Positions 1 to 7,979 of a DNA stretch of 23,024 nt are shown here, piece by piece. The translations under genes and the position numbers were made by a program. The notes beneath the pieces are model-generated. The model was not told the DNA's origin and did not search any database. It saw only the letters and a program-made list of their open reading frames with translations. This stretch comes from Alphaproteobacteria bacterium. GTDB taxonomy: Bacteria; Pseudomonadota; Alphaproteobacteria; Rhizobiales; Devosiaceae. How positions within the stretch are numbered: the stretch's first letter is position 1; each line of letters starts with the position of its first letter. Location: the NCBI GenBank assembly GCA_013152625.1, contig JAADFY010000179.1, positions 1 through 23,024 of the forward strand, in the 5' to 3' direction.

Positions 1-645
1 ATTTCCGGTTTTACAGGTATTGACGTGCAGTCCGGCCTGAAAGTTATCGCGACCCGGGCCGAGACCTATTCGGTTCGCATCGAGGCGGACGACGAGGCGG
101 CACTGGAGAAAATAGAAATTACTCTGAGAGACGATGTAGTCTACATACGCCGCAACGATTCGTTCTTTGATTTCGTTTTCGACGGGGGCTTTCTGGGCAT
201 GTTTTCCTCAAGAAACGATCAGCCGATAATCCACATTTCGGCCCCGGATATGTCATCGCTGGTCGCCAGCGCCGGCGCCAGAATCGAACTGGACGACACC
301 GCCCCCCCGGATTTAACGATCAAAGCCTCATCCGGGGCCAGTATTTGGGTGGGCGAACTCACCACCGCTGAACTGACACTGGACCTGTCCAGCGGTGCTA
401 ATGCCCGGCTGGTTGGCGTTTGCGAACTGGCCACTGTGGAGTTTTCCAGCGGCGCCTCGTTTTCGGGCTCGGACCTGGCATGCACCGAAGCTTACGTGGA
501 TGGTTCCAGCGGCGGCTCGGCCACCCTGGCCGTCACCGACGAAGTGCGCGGGAAGGTTTCCAGCGGCGCCAGCCTGATGCTGATCGGCACCCCGGCGGCC
601 ATTGATGTGTCCGCCTCCAGCGGTGGTTCGGTCCGGGTGCGTTAA
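1..645 (+). CDS. DUF2807-type (GIN-domain) secreted/cell-envelope protein, 3' part
   Basis: The reading frame is open from base 1, so the gene begins left of the window. A GTG at position 25 is only an internal codon: the residues before it (GFTGID) read naturally into the family pattern. About 214 residues are visible. The N-terminal third carries charged beta-strands. From about residue 85 onward the protein is a run of short beta-turns spaced roughly 18-25 residues apart, each marked by SAGA, SSGAS, SSGAN or SSGGS. That periodicity is typical of the right-handed beta-helix of DUF2807 'auto-transporter adhesin head GIN' proteins. Such proteins are usually exported, but the signal peptide lies outside the window. 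The biochemical role of the family is poorly known, and nothing links this gene to the sugar genes. It ends with TAA at 643-645. Family call fairly secure, function unknown. Confidence 0.75.
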   Translation: MSGFTGIDVQSGLKVIATRAETYSVRIEADDEAALEKIEITLRDDVVYIRRNDSFFDFVFDGGFLGMFSSRNDQPIIHISAPDMSSLVASAGARIELDDTAPPDLTIKASSGASIWVGELTTAELTLDLSSGANARLVGVCELATVEFSSGASFSGSDLACTEAYVDGSSGGSATLAVTDEVRGKVSSGASLMLIGTPAAIDVSASSGGSVRVR

Positions 646-646
646 A

Positions 647-692
647 GCGTGTCACCGATAAGTGGATACCGGTTATCGGGAAAATGACACGC
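647..692. repeat. Nested palindromic intergenic element (RIME-like)
   Basis: Outer arms GCGTGTCA (647-654) and TGACACGC (685-692) enclose inner arms CCGATAA (655-661) and TTATCGG (673-679). The loop is 11 bases and a 5-base bulge (680-684) lies on the right side. It starts one base after the stop codon of the DUF2807 gene. There is no U-tract on either strand, so it is a poor intrinsic terminator. The form resembles the short palindromic intergenic repeats common in Rhizobiales genomes (RIME-type). Only one copy is seen in this window, so the repeat nature is inferred. Confidence 0.5.
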
Positions 693-704
693 GTTAACAA
701 TGAA

Positions 705-751
705 TTAGAGCCTATCCTGTTTTGATTCTATCAAGACAGGATAGGCTCTAA
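705..751. repeat. 47-bp near-perfect hairpin overlapping the alaS stop codon
   Basis: Arms TTAGAGCCTATCCTGT (705-720) and ACAGGATAGGCTCTAA (736-751) are exact reverse complements. Inside them a T/G wobble position (721/735) and a second stem TTGAT/ATCAA (722-726/730-734) close on a 3-base loop TCT. The right arm contains the alaS stop codon (748-750, minus strand). It could act as a bidirectional 3'-end hairpin between convergent genes, but no U-run follows on either strand. It could equally be a dispersed palindromic repeat unit. The structure is directly visible; the role is inferred. Confidence 0.6.
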
Positions 752-3411
752 GGCGTCATTTCATCGCGAATGGCGGTTAACGCCGCTTCGGCTTTTTTGC
801 CGTCCGGCCCGCCGGCCTGGGCCATGTCGGCCCGGCCACCGCCACCCTTGCCGCCCAGAACACCCGAGGCGGCCCGCACCAGTTCAACCGCGCTGAACCG
901 GTCCACAAGATCCTCGGTCACCCCCACTGCGACCCCAGCTTTGCCGTCTTCGGTAATCCCGACAATTGCCGCCACTCCCGATCCGATCTGTTGTTTTGCC
1001 GCATCAACCAGACCGCGCAGATCCTTTGGCGCCAGCCCCTCCACCACCCGGCCGACAAACGCCACCCCGGCAATGGTTTCCGGTCCCGCCGCCGCAGGGC
1101 CATCCCCGCCGCCACCCAGGGCCAGTTTTTGCCGTGCTTCGCTCAAGCGGCGCTCAAGCTGGCGCCGTTCTTCAATCAAAGCGGAAATTCGCGGCGTCAG
1201 TTCGTCCGGGGTAACTTTAAGAGCCGCTGCTGCTGCCCGCAATTGTGCGTCCCGACCCACCAGATGCCGCCGGGCGGCGTGCCCGGTCAACGCCTCGATC
1301 CGGCGCACACCGGCGGCCACCGAGGTTTCCTGCACGATATTGGTCAGACCGATTTCACCGGTCCGCCCCACATGGGTCCCCCCGCACAATTCCATCGACC
1401 ACGGCTTGCCTCTGGCTTCCCCATCCGCGATCTCCCCCATCATGACCACACGAACCTCGTCGCCGTATTTCTCGCCAAACAACGCCATGGCCCCGGCGGC
1501 CCGGGCCTCATCCACCCCCATCAACCGGGTTTGAACCGCGCTGTCCTGCAAAACCATGGTGTTGGCCAGTTCCTCGATCTTGTCCAGCTCGTCGACCGAA
1601 ACCGGTTTGGTGTGGGAAAAGTCAAACCGCAAACGGTCGGGGGATACCAGCGAGCCTTTTTGCGCCACATGGGGCCCTAAAACCTCGCGCAGCGCCGAAT
1701 GCAGCAGATGGGTCGCGGAATGATTGGCCCGAATAGCGGTGCGCCGCCCATGATCCACCCGCAGGGACACCGCCTGCCCCGGCACGATTTCCCCGGTCTC
1801 AACTTCTACCAGATGGGCAATAACACCCCCGAACTGACGTCCGGTATCAATGATGGTTGCCGTTACATTATCCCCTGTCAGGGCACCGCTGTCGCCAACC
1901 TGCCCGCCGCTTTCCCCATAAAACGGGGTCTGATTGACAATGACAAACCCTTCGTCGCCACCCTTGAGCGAAGAAACGACCTCTCCCCCCCGTACCAGCG
2001 CCAGCACTTCCCCTTCGGCTTCCTCGGTCTCATACCCCAAAAATTCCGTCGGTCCGGCGGTCTCGGCCACCCCGAACCAAACTTCGTCGGAGGTCGCAGC
2101 GCCCGATCCGGTCCAGTTCTTGCGTGCCTCGGCCTTTTGTTTGGCCATGGCCGCCTCGAACCCGGCCACATCCACCGAGATGTCCCTAGCTTTTAAGGCA
2201 TCCTGGGTCAGATCAAGGGGAAATCCGAACGTGTCATAAAGCTTGAACGCGGTGGCCCCATCCAGCGTGCCCCCTTGGCTCAGATCGCGTGTTTCATCGG
2301 CCAGAATGTTCAGGCCGCGGCCAAGGGTGCGCAAAAACCGCCCCTCTTCGAGTTCGATGGTCTCGGTAATCATGTCCTGCCCGCGCGCCAGTTCGGCAAA
2401 AGCCTGCCCCATCTCCGCCACCAGCGCCGAAACCATGGTATGAATGACCGGGTTTTTTGCGCCCAGCAACGTGCCGTGGCGCATGGCCCGCCGCATGATC
2501 CGCCGAAGCACATATCCGCGCCCTTCGTTGGACGGCAAAACCCCTTCCGCGATCAAGAACGTCATCGCCCGCAAATGGTCGGCAATAACCCGCAGCGAGG
2601 TTAGAGCCTCACCGCTGGCGACCACCCCGGTTGCCGCCGCCCCGGTATCCACCAGCATTTTGAACAGATCGGTTTCAAACACACTGTTGGTGCCCTGAAG
2701 CACCGAGGCCAACCGCTCCAGACCCATCCCCGTATCAATCGAGGGTCGGGGCAGGGGTTCGCGCCGCCCGTCCGCGTGCTGTTCAAACTGCATGAACACC
2801 AGGTTCCAGATTTCGATGAACCGGTCACCGTCTTCGTCTTTGGTTCCCGGCGGTCCGCCCCAGAAGGCATCGCCGTGATCGTAAAAAATTTCCGAACACG
2901 GCCCGCACGGCCCCGTGTCGCCCATGGACCAGTAATTGGCGTTTGAGGCGATCCGGATGATCCGGTCTTCGGGCAGCCCGGCAATCCGGCTCCACAGATC
3001 AAACGCCTCGTCATCATCGTGATAAACCGTAACCAGCAGACGGTCTTTGCTCAGGCCAAGTTCCTTGGTTATCGCCCGCCAGGCCAGTTCAATGGCCCGT
3101 TCCTTGAAATAATCGCCAAACGAAAAATTGCCCAGCATTTCAAAAAAGGTCAGATGGCGGGCCGTGAACCCCACATTGTCCAGATCATTGTGCTTGCCCC
3201 CCGCCCGCACACACTTCTGTGAAGTAACGGCGGTGGAATAGGGCCGGTTTTCCAGTCCGGTAAAAACGTTTTTGAACTGCACCATGCCGGCATTGGTGAA
3301 CATCAGGGTCGGATCATTGCGCGGCACCAGCGGCCCCGAGGGTACATGGGCATGTCCCTCGCGCTCAAAGAACCCCACAAAGCTCGACCGGATGTCGTTG
3401 ACGCTTTTCAT
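748..3411 (-). CDS. alaS: Alanine--tRNA ligase
   Basis: Cytoplasmic class II synthetase that charges tRNA-Ala with alanine. The ATG at 3411 gives 887 residues, the usual AlaRS length; AAGG lies 5 bases upstream, which favours it over a TTG four codons earlier. The N-terminal catalytic core is recognisable (FTNAGMVQFK near 38-47, GGKHNDLDNVG near 71-81, the GxGxER-like motif GMGLERL near 228-234). The editing domain has the zinc-binding set H564, H568 (NHSATH), C676 and H680 (CGGTH). A Gly-rich C-Ala domain ends the protein. The gene is separated from the upstream 2-hydroxyacid dehydrogenase by 167 bases in which I see no convincing promoter. In many Rhizobiales alaS lies close to recA; here about 10.8 kb of catabolic genes intervene. 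Confidence 0.97.
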   Translation of the reverse strand: MKSVNDIRSSFVGFFEREGHAHVPSGPLVPRNDPTLMFTNAGMVQFKNVFTGLENRPYSTAVTSQKCVRAGGKHNDLDNVGFTARHLTFFEMLGNFSFGDYFKERAIELAWRAITKELGLSKDRLLVTVYHDDDEAFDLWSRIAGLPEDRIIRIASNANYWSMGDTGPCGPCSEIFYDHGDAFWGGPPGTKDEDGDRFIEIWNLVFMQFEQHADGRREPLPRPSIDTGMGLERLASVLQGTNSVFETDLFKMLVDTGAAATGVVASGEALTSLRVIADHLRAMTFLIAEGVLPSNEGRGYVLRRIMRRAMRHGTLLGAKNPVIHTMVSALVAEMGQAFAELARGQDMITETIELEEGRFLRTLGRGLNILADETRDLSQGGTLDGATAFKLYDTFGFPLDLTQDALKARDISVDVAGFEAAMAKQKAEARKNWTGSGAATSDEVWFGVAETAGPTEFLGYETEEAEGEVLALVRGGEVVSSLKGGDEGFVIVNQTPFYGESGGQVGDSGALTGDNVTATIIDTGRQFGGVIAHLVEVETGEIVPGQAVSLRVDHGRRTAIRANHSATHLLHSALREVLGPHVAQKGSLVSPDRLRFDFSHTKPVSVDELDKIEELANTMVLQDSAVQTRLMGVDEARAAGAMALFGEKYGDEVRVVMMGEIADGEARGKPWSMELCGGTHVGRTGEIGLTNIVQETSVAAGVRRIEALTGHAARRHLVGRDAQLRAAAAALKVTPDELTPRISALIEERRQLERRLSEARQKLALGGGGDGPAAAGPETIAGVAFVGRVVEGLAPKDLRGLVDAAKQQIGSGVAAIVGITEDGKAGVAVGVTEDLVDRFSAVELVRAASGVLGGKGGGGRADMAQAGGPDGKKAEAALTAIRDEMTP

Positions 3412-3578
3412 TGTGCCTTGCAATCACTCAATAATTCGGCCCCGCCGCCAACCAGATTATTTTATCGGCGCCCCGGGCCACCACCGGACCGCGCCTTTTA
3501 TCCTTTTGGCCGCACGCGTGTCCACCCGCCTTGCTTTCAACCCGTGTCACTATTTCAGTATCGTCCCGGCGGGCTCGT

Positions 3579-4616
3579 TCAACCGGCGCCGGGCAGAAAT
3601 TCGGCATTGACCAGATTTCGAAGCTGGCCCCCGCGCAAAAACATCATGGCGGTCTCCACCGAAAGCCGGCGCGCATCGCCACTGCTTTGTGGGCTTGACC
3701 AGGCCGCGTGGGGCGTCACGATCAGCCGCCCGTCCAGTTTCGACCCCCCAAGCGATGAGTAAGCAAGGGAAAACGGGTCATCGGCGGTGGGCGGTTCCAC
3801 CGGCAGCACGTCAAGGCCGGCGCCGGCAATTGTGCCCGATTTGATGGCCGCGATCAGGGCTGGCGTATCGACAATGGCACCCCGGGCGGTGTTGATCAGT
3901 ACCGCATCAGATTTCATTTTTCCAAGCGCTGCCCCATCGATCATGTTTTTGGTCTCGTCGGTGAGCGGCGTGTGCAGGCTGACCACATCGCTACGCGCCA
4001 GCAATTCATCAAGCGAGGATACCCGTTCCACACCAAGGGCGATCTCCATGCCCGGCGGCAAATAGGGGTCGTAGGCAACGATATCCATGCCAAAGGCCTT
4101 TGCTCGAAGCGCGGTGGCAATGCCGATGCGGCCCAGCCCGACAATCCCCAGGGTGCGCCCGCGAATCCGGCGTACAAGGGGCGCATGTTCGGGGCTGAAA
4201 TTTCCAACCGGATCGGCCCTTAACGCCTCGTGGTAGCTCACGATGCCGCGCGCGAACGCCAAAATCAGCGCCATGGCGTGATCGGCGACCTCGCTGGTGC
4301 CATAGTCGGGGGTGTTGCACACCGGAATATTGGCGCGGCCCGCCGCCTCAAGATCAACATGATCGAAGCCGACCCCGGCCCGAACGATGATCTTGCAGTT
4401 TTCAAGACTGTCAACGAACGCGGTATCAATCACCATTTCATGCCAGATGACGATGGCATCCGCATTGGCTAATATTGACGGGGGTATGTTCTCGCGGCTG
4501 CGCGTGCGCTCCCGGTAGATATCCCAGTGCACGTCGGGGCCGGCGGTGCGGTGTTCGATGACAGCATCGTCCGCATATTGAGCGTCCGGTGTCAGCAGGC
4601 GAAAGCGGGCGGGCAC
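3579..4616 (-). CDS. D-isomer-specific 2-hydroxyacid dehydrogenase (CtBP-like)
   Basis: NAD-dependent oxidoreductase of the D-2-hydroxyacid dehydrogenase family, predicted to interconvert a 2-keto acid and a D-2-hydroxy acid in the cytoplasm. I chose the GTG start at 4616, which is preceded by AAAAAGGAA at a good distance. The frame extends 41 codons further upstream, but that extension reads unlike the family. The 345-residue product has the NAD motif GLGRIG (160-165) and catalytic R245 (NTAR), E274 (VEP) and H303 (TPH). Overall it resembles the C-terminal-binding-protein/phosphoglycerate-dehydrogenase-like subgroup. It lies 307 bases downstream of the ABC binding-protein gene, beyond a strong hairpin, so it may be a distal operon gene or have its own promoter. 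A role in reducing a keto acid from the neighbouring pathway is only an inference. Confidence 0.85.
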   Translation of the reverse strand: MPARFRLLTPDAQYADDAVIEHRTAGPDVHWDIYRERTRSRENIPPSILANADAIVIWHEMVIDTAFVDSLENCKIIVRAGVGFDHVDLEAAGRANIPVCNTPDYGTSEVADHAMALILAFARGIVSYHEALRADPVGNFSPEHAPLVRRIRGRTLGIVGLGRIGIATALRAKAFGMDIVAYDPYLPPGMEIALGVERVSSLDELLARSDVVSLHTPLTDETKNMIDGAALGKMKSDAVLINTARGAIVDTPALIAAIKSGTIAGAGLDVLPVEPPTADDPFSLAYSSLGGSKLDGRLIVTPHAAWSSPQSSGDARRLSVETAMMFLRGGQLRNLVNAEFLPGAG

Positions 4617-4627
4617 GGCGGTTCCTT

Positions 4628-4642
4628 TTTGTTTCAAACAAA
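4628..4642. promoter_or_regulatory. Perfect AT-rich palindrome upstream of the dehydrogenase
   Basis: TTTGTTT-C-AAACAAA is a perfect inverted repeat of 7-bp arms around one central base. It sits just upstream of the AAGGAA ribosome-binding site of the 2-hydroxyacid dehydrogenase (minus strand). It could be a regulator operator or a 5'-UTR hairpin. It does not match the FadR-type pattern found at 10619-10644. Confidence 0.35.
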
Positions 4643-4880
4643 GAATGACTGCCAGCTCCCGAACAGTCCGGTCCAAAAAGGGCGGTCTGAACAGTTCAGC
4701 GAGCTGGGTGTCGGTTTTCCGGTGCACGCAAACAGCCACGTGGGTTTCAGCGTCCGGAAGTCTGGCTTGATCACAAATGCGGCAAACGGCAAACCGTTCA
4801 GCCAGTGCCGGCCAGATATCATCATCGCGCTGGCGGTATTCCTCCTGGCCGTCACGAAGGTGCCCTTTTGTTTAATGAAC

Positions 4881-4906
4881 GGACGCCGGCGTGTTCGCCG
4901 GCGTCC
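4881..4906 (-). terminator. GC-rich hairpin after the ABC binding-protein gene
   Basis: GGACGCCGGCG (4881-4891) and CGCCGGCGTCC (4896-4906) form a perfect 11-bp stem with a 4-base TGTT loop, starting 17 bases past the binding-protein stop. The minus-strand sequence after it (GTTCATTAAAC) is not a clean U-tract. The hairpin may therefore stabilise the mRNA 3' end or give partial termination rather than act as a classical terminator. Confidence 0.6.
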
Positions 4907-4923
4907 GTCCTGTACGCATATGC

Positions 4924-5928
4924 CTAGAAGTTGAAGTCGTCGATATTGTCGGCGTTAAAGGTCGTCAGACCCGCCTGGGTGTTGATCGAATTCAACTCGT
5001 TGATGGTGATGGTGCCCAGATTGGGAACCTCGAAGGTGGCACCCACTTCGTTGACAATGGTGCCGGCCTTGAGCCCGACGGCGAAATAGGACGCCAGCCA
5101 GCCTTCATTGTACGGGCTCCAAAGCTGGAACGCCTCAACCGTGCCGTCCTTGATGAACGGGCGCATCTGGTTGGGGGTCCCCAGTCCGGTAACCTTGACC
5201 TGATCGGCCTTGTTGGCCGACTGCACGACCTGTGCCGAAGCAGCAATACCCACAGTGGTCGGCGAGATGATCCCGCGCAGGTTGGGATAGGTCGAAAGCA
5301 GTGCTTCAGCCTCGGTGGTGGATTTTTCCGGCTGATCGTCCCCGTAGACCGTGGCGACAAGGGTCATTTTGGCATATTTAGGGTTGTTTTCCAGCGCCTC
5401 GTTCATGCCCACGATCCACTTGTTCTGATCCGGGGCTTCGGTGGTGGCGGACAGGATGGCAATCTCGCCTTCATAGTTGATGAGCGAACCCAACATTTCC
5501 ACCTGATCGGACCCCACCTTTTCAAAATCGGTGGGCAAAATCGCCGCGTCGCGGAATTCCTCGCTGCCGGTAATGTCGCCATTAACCGAAAGTACTAAAA
5601 TGCCGCGCTGCCGGGCCCGGTCCAGAACCTGATTGAGGGCATCGGGGCTGTTGGGAGATATGGCAATCACGTCAACCCGGCGCTGAATCTGTGCCGTAAT
5701 GAACGGGATCTGCGAAGTGGCTTCAGCCGTAGCCGGTGCCACAAACTCGAACTCGCACCCCAGCACATCGCACGCATCTTCAAAGCCCTGAACCAGACTG
5801 TCGAAATACGGGTTGCCGGTGTTTTTGCCGACAAACACGATGGAAAGGGATTCCTGCGCGAATGCCGCGGCGCCGGACGCCATGGACACGCCCAGGGCGA
5901 GGCCGAAAACTAGAGATTTTCTGAACAT
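4924..5928 (-). CDS. rhaS: Sugar ABC transporter substrate-binding protein (RhaS-like)
   Basis: Periplasmic sugar-binding protein of the ribose/rhamnose/AI-2 class (type 1 fold). The 334-residue precursor has a signal peptide with K4, a hydrophobic core and an AFA cleavage site near residue 24. The mature protein shows family blocks: GNPYFDSLVQGFEDA, the VDVIAISPNSPDAL region near 84-98, a YGDDQPEKS stretch, and SPTTVGIAA followed by VTGLGTPNQMR and DGTVEAFQLW. These match rhamnose-binding RhaS proteins of the Rhizobium RhaSTPQ importer better than ribose-binding RbsB, from memory of the family. AAGGAG precedes the ATG. The binding-protein gene is last in the transporter operon, after ATPase-permease-permease, and is followed by a hairpin. 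Ligand specificity (L-rhamnose, L-fucose or a pentose) cannot be fixed from sequence alone. Confidence 0.85.
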   Translation of the reverse strand: MFRKSLVFGLALGVSMASGAAAFAQESLSIVFVGKNTGNPYFDSLVQGFEDACDVLGCEFEFVAPATAEATSQIPFITAQIQRRVDVIAISPNSPDALNQVLDRARQRGILVLSVNGDITGSEEFRDAAILPTDFEKVGSDQVEMLGSLINYEGEIAILSATTEAPDQNKWIVGMNEALENNPKYAKMTLVATVYGDDQPEKSTTEAEALLSTYPNLRGIISPTTVGIAASAQVVQSANKADQVKVTGLGTPNQMRPFIKDGTVEAFQLWSPYNEGWLASYFAVGLKAGTIVNEVGATFEVPNLGTITINELNSINTQAGLTTFNADNIDDFNF

Positions 5929-5973
5929 CTTTTTCTCCTTGAGTGAACGCCGAAAAACGGCGGCAAATGCCCG

Positions 5974-6981
5974 CTACCGTTGGGTGCGGACGTGAATCGC
6001 GTTCGTCGCGATTATCGAAACAATGAGCAACAGACCCAGAACGGTCAGTTGCGCATTGATGGGAATGTTGGCCACGGTCATGCCGGTGGCGATGACCACC
6101 AGCAGCCAGGCGGCGAGGAAGGTGCCTAAAATGGTGCCGCGCCCGCCAAAAATGTAGGTTCCGCCTAGCATGACGATCAGCACCATCTGCAACTCGCCCC
6201 CCGTGGCCAGATCGTAGCGTACCGAGGCCAGCCGCGAGGCGGCCAGAAGTCCGGCGATGGAACTGACCAGACCCATGGCGATGAACAGCCCGTACTTGAT
6301 GCGATTGACCCGAATACCCGCATGGCGGGCCGCAATCGGGGAGGTGCCGATCTGGTATATCTGGCGGCCAATGGCGCTTGTTCCCAGAAAGATACCCAGG
6401 ATCAGCGACACGATGAGAAAAACAATCACCGGAATGGGGACATCAAACACAAACCGGTAGTCGATACCGATGAACCAGGCGGGAAATTTTCCGATGGATT
6501 TGTCCCCGGCAATGACCTGCGCCAGCCCGCGAAACAGCGTCAGGGTGCCGATGGTAACAATGATCGAGGGCAGCTTCATGTTTATGACTAAAAAGCCATT
6601 GAACGCGCCCATGAGAACCCCGGACAAAAGGCTGACGGCCATGGCGCCCGGTATGCCCAGTCCGGCCTGATAGGCAACACCGAACAGCGAGGCGGAAAGC
6701 GCCATCATCGACGCAGCCGACAGGTCGATTTCCCCCGATATGATCACCATGGTCAGGATCAGCGCCACAATGGCGAATTCGAAATAAAAGGTAAAACTTT
6801 CAAGGATGTATCTCACATCGGCAAAAAACGGCGACAGCCAGCTTGCCCCGATCGTGGCAACGATCAGGAACAGGAATGTCACCGTTTCCGGCCGAACCAG
6901 AATGACCTGCCAGCGCGGCCGGGGCGTCGCTGCATCGGCGGCGGGCGGGGTACGTGTTGTGGCGTCCTCTGCCCCGCTCAT
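5974..6981 (-). CDS. Sugar ABC transporter permease (RhaQ-like)
   Basis: Inner-membrane permease of the ribose/xylose/rhamnose importer family (BPD_transp_2), 335 residues. After a polar Thr/Ala/Pro-rich start of about 28 residues come roughly eight to ten hydrophobic segments. The conserved cytoplasmic block is visible near residues 125-150 (NGFLVINMKLPSIIVTIGTL), as is the GLVSSIAGLLAASRL region near 230-250. The start codon overlaps the stop of the preceding permease (ATGA, 6978-6981), indicating translational coupling. The second permease probably forms a heterodimer with the product of 6978-7979. The 45-base gap to the binding-protein gene suggests one transcript. Confidence 0.88.
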   Translation of the reverse strand: MSGAEDATTRTPPAADAATPRPRWQVILVRPETVTFLFLIVATIGASWLSPFFADVRYILESFTFYFEFAIVALILTMVIISGEIDLSAASMMALSASLFGVAYQAGLGIPGAMAVSLLSGVLMGAFNGFLVINMKLPSIIVTIGTLTLFRGLAQVIAGDKSIGKFPAWFIGIDYRFVFDVPIPVIVFLIVSLILGIFLGTSAIGRQIYQIGTSPIAARHAGIRVNRIKYGLFIAMGLVSSIAGLLAASRLASVRYDLATGGELQMVLIVMLGGTYIFGGRGTILGTFLAAWLLVVIATGMTVANIPINAQLTVLGLLLIVSIIATNAIHVRTQR

Positions 6982-7979
6982 GGCCGGTGCCCCGCAACAA
7001 CACTGCGCGCACCGCGCTCACGTACCGACCGGTCGATCAGCAGGGCAATAACGATAACGGCGCCAAATATAGCATCCTGCCAGAAAGCCGAAACCGCCAG
7101 TATCGGCAACGCAACGCTGACCGTGCCTAAAAGGATCACCCCCAGCACAGTGCCCAGCACCGTTCCCACGCCCCCATTGATCGAGGCGCCGCCGATCACA
7201 ACCGCGGCGATGACGGTAAATTCAAATCCGACACCGGTAATCGAGGGGTTCACATAACCGAAGCGGGACGCATACATGATCCCCGCCAGACCCGACAGTG
7301 CCCCCGAAAGCGTAAATACCAGCAACGTGACCGGCACCACCCGAATGCCCCGCAACGGCGCGGCGGCCGGGTTGGAGCCGATGGCATATATCTGCCGGCC
7401 AAGCCGTGTGTGATCGAGGAACAAATAGGTTAAAAACGCCACTCCGAACGCGATCAGGACAATCCCCGGTATTCCGAACACGGGCGAGGTCTGTGACATC
7501 TGAATGAGCGCTGAGGGAATGAATTGCGGATCCACCTGCCGGGCATCGGAGATTAAAAACAGCACACCGCGAAACAGACTTAACGTACCCAGAGTGACAA
7601 TAATCGAGGGCAGTTTGAATATCGTGACCACCAGACCATTGAACAGGCCCAGAACCGCGCCGGTCGAGATGGCGACGATAAACCCCACCCACCATGGCAC
7701 GTCAGGAAAATCACGAAACACCATGCCCGCAACGATGGCGGTGAACCCCAGCATCGACCCCATGGACAAATCCACATGGCGCGAAACCAGAACCATCATC
7801 TGTCCCATTGCCGCAACCATGATCAATGGAATTGCCAGCATGACGATGCGCAACGTATCCGGGGTAAGAAACCGGGGCTGTATCAGGCCCACCACCAGCG
7901 AAAATATGAGCAACATGACCGCAATACCGGCGGCCCGGCGGCGCAACAGGGCACCAATAACGCCCGTTATCCGGTTCAT
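6978..7979 (-). CDS. Sugar ABC transporter permease (RhaP-like)
   Basis: Inner-membrane permease, 333 residues, same family as its downstream partner. The ATG at 7979 overlaps the ATPase stop (ATGA, 7976-7979). The longer upstream frame to 8108 reads as a charged antisense-like tail and is rejected. Hydrophobic segments begin near residue 16 (AAGIAVMLLIFSLVVGLI). The family block NGLVVTIFKLPSIIVTLGTL lies near 120-140, and GIRVVPVTLLVFTLSGALSG near 215-235. It is paralogous to the second permease (shared KLPSIIVTxGTLxLFRG). The pair with one tandem ATPase gives a standard CUT2-type importer. Confidence 0.88.
   Translation of the reverse strand: MNRITGVIGALLRRRAAGIAVMLLIFSLVVGLIQPRFLTPDTLRIVMLAIPLIMVAAMGQMMVLVSRHVDLSMGSMLGFTAIVAGMVFRDFPDVPWWVGFIVAISTGAVLGLFNGLVVTIFKLPSIIVTLGTLSLFRGVLFLISDARQVDPQFIPSALIQMSQTSPVFGIPGIVLIAFGVAFLTYLFLDHTRLGRQIYAIGSNPAAAPLRGIRVVPVTLLVFTLSGALSGLAGIMYASRFGYVNPSITGVGFEFTVIAAVVIGGASINGGVGTVLGTVLGVILLGTVSVALPILAVSAFWQDAIFGAVIVIALLIDRSVRERGARSVVAGHRP

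Larger units (their letters stand above)
4617..4923. other. 307-bp intergenic stretch, no convincing gene
   Basis: This gap separates the binding-protein gene from the 2-hydroxyacid dehydrogenase. It holds a GC-rich hairpin near the binding-protein stop (4881-4906), a 15-bp perfect AT palindrome (4628-4642) and the dehydrogenase ribosome-binding site. A 73-codon minus-strand frame (4855-4634) has no recognisable product and is probably chance. Confidence 0.6.

Noticed and set aside
770..1534. 254-codon plus-strand open frame inside alaS
   Set aside because: It lies antisense to the well-conserved alaS and its product is a Pro/Ser/Arg/Thr-rich string typical of the reverse strand of GC-rich coding DNA.
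3412..3578. Promoter or leader RNA upstream of alaS
   Set aside because: TTGAAC- and TTGAAA-like boxes occur but with poor spacing or no -10 match, and no T-box-like or attenuator structure could be supported.
4617..4739. 41-codon N-terminal extension of the 2-hydroxyacid dehydrogenase
   Set aside because: The extension resembles no family member, and the GTG at 4616 has a good ribosome-binding site and gives the usual length.
4634..4855. Possible 73-residue minus-strand small gene in the 307-bp gap
   Set aside because: No recognisable product, no clear ribosome-binding site, and it would end inside the palindrome before the dehydrogenase.
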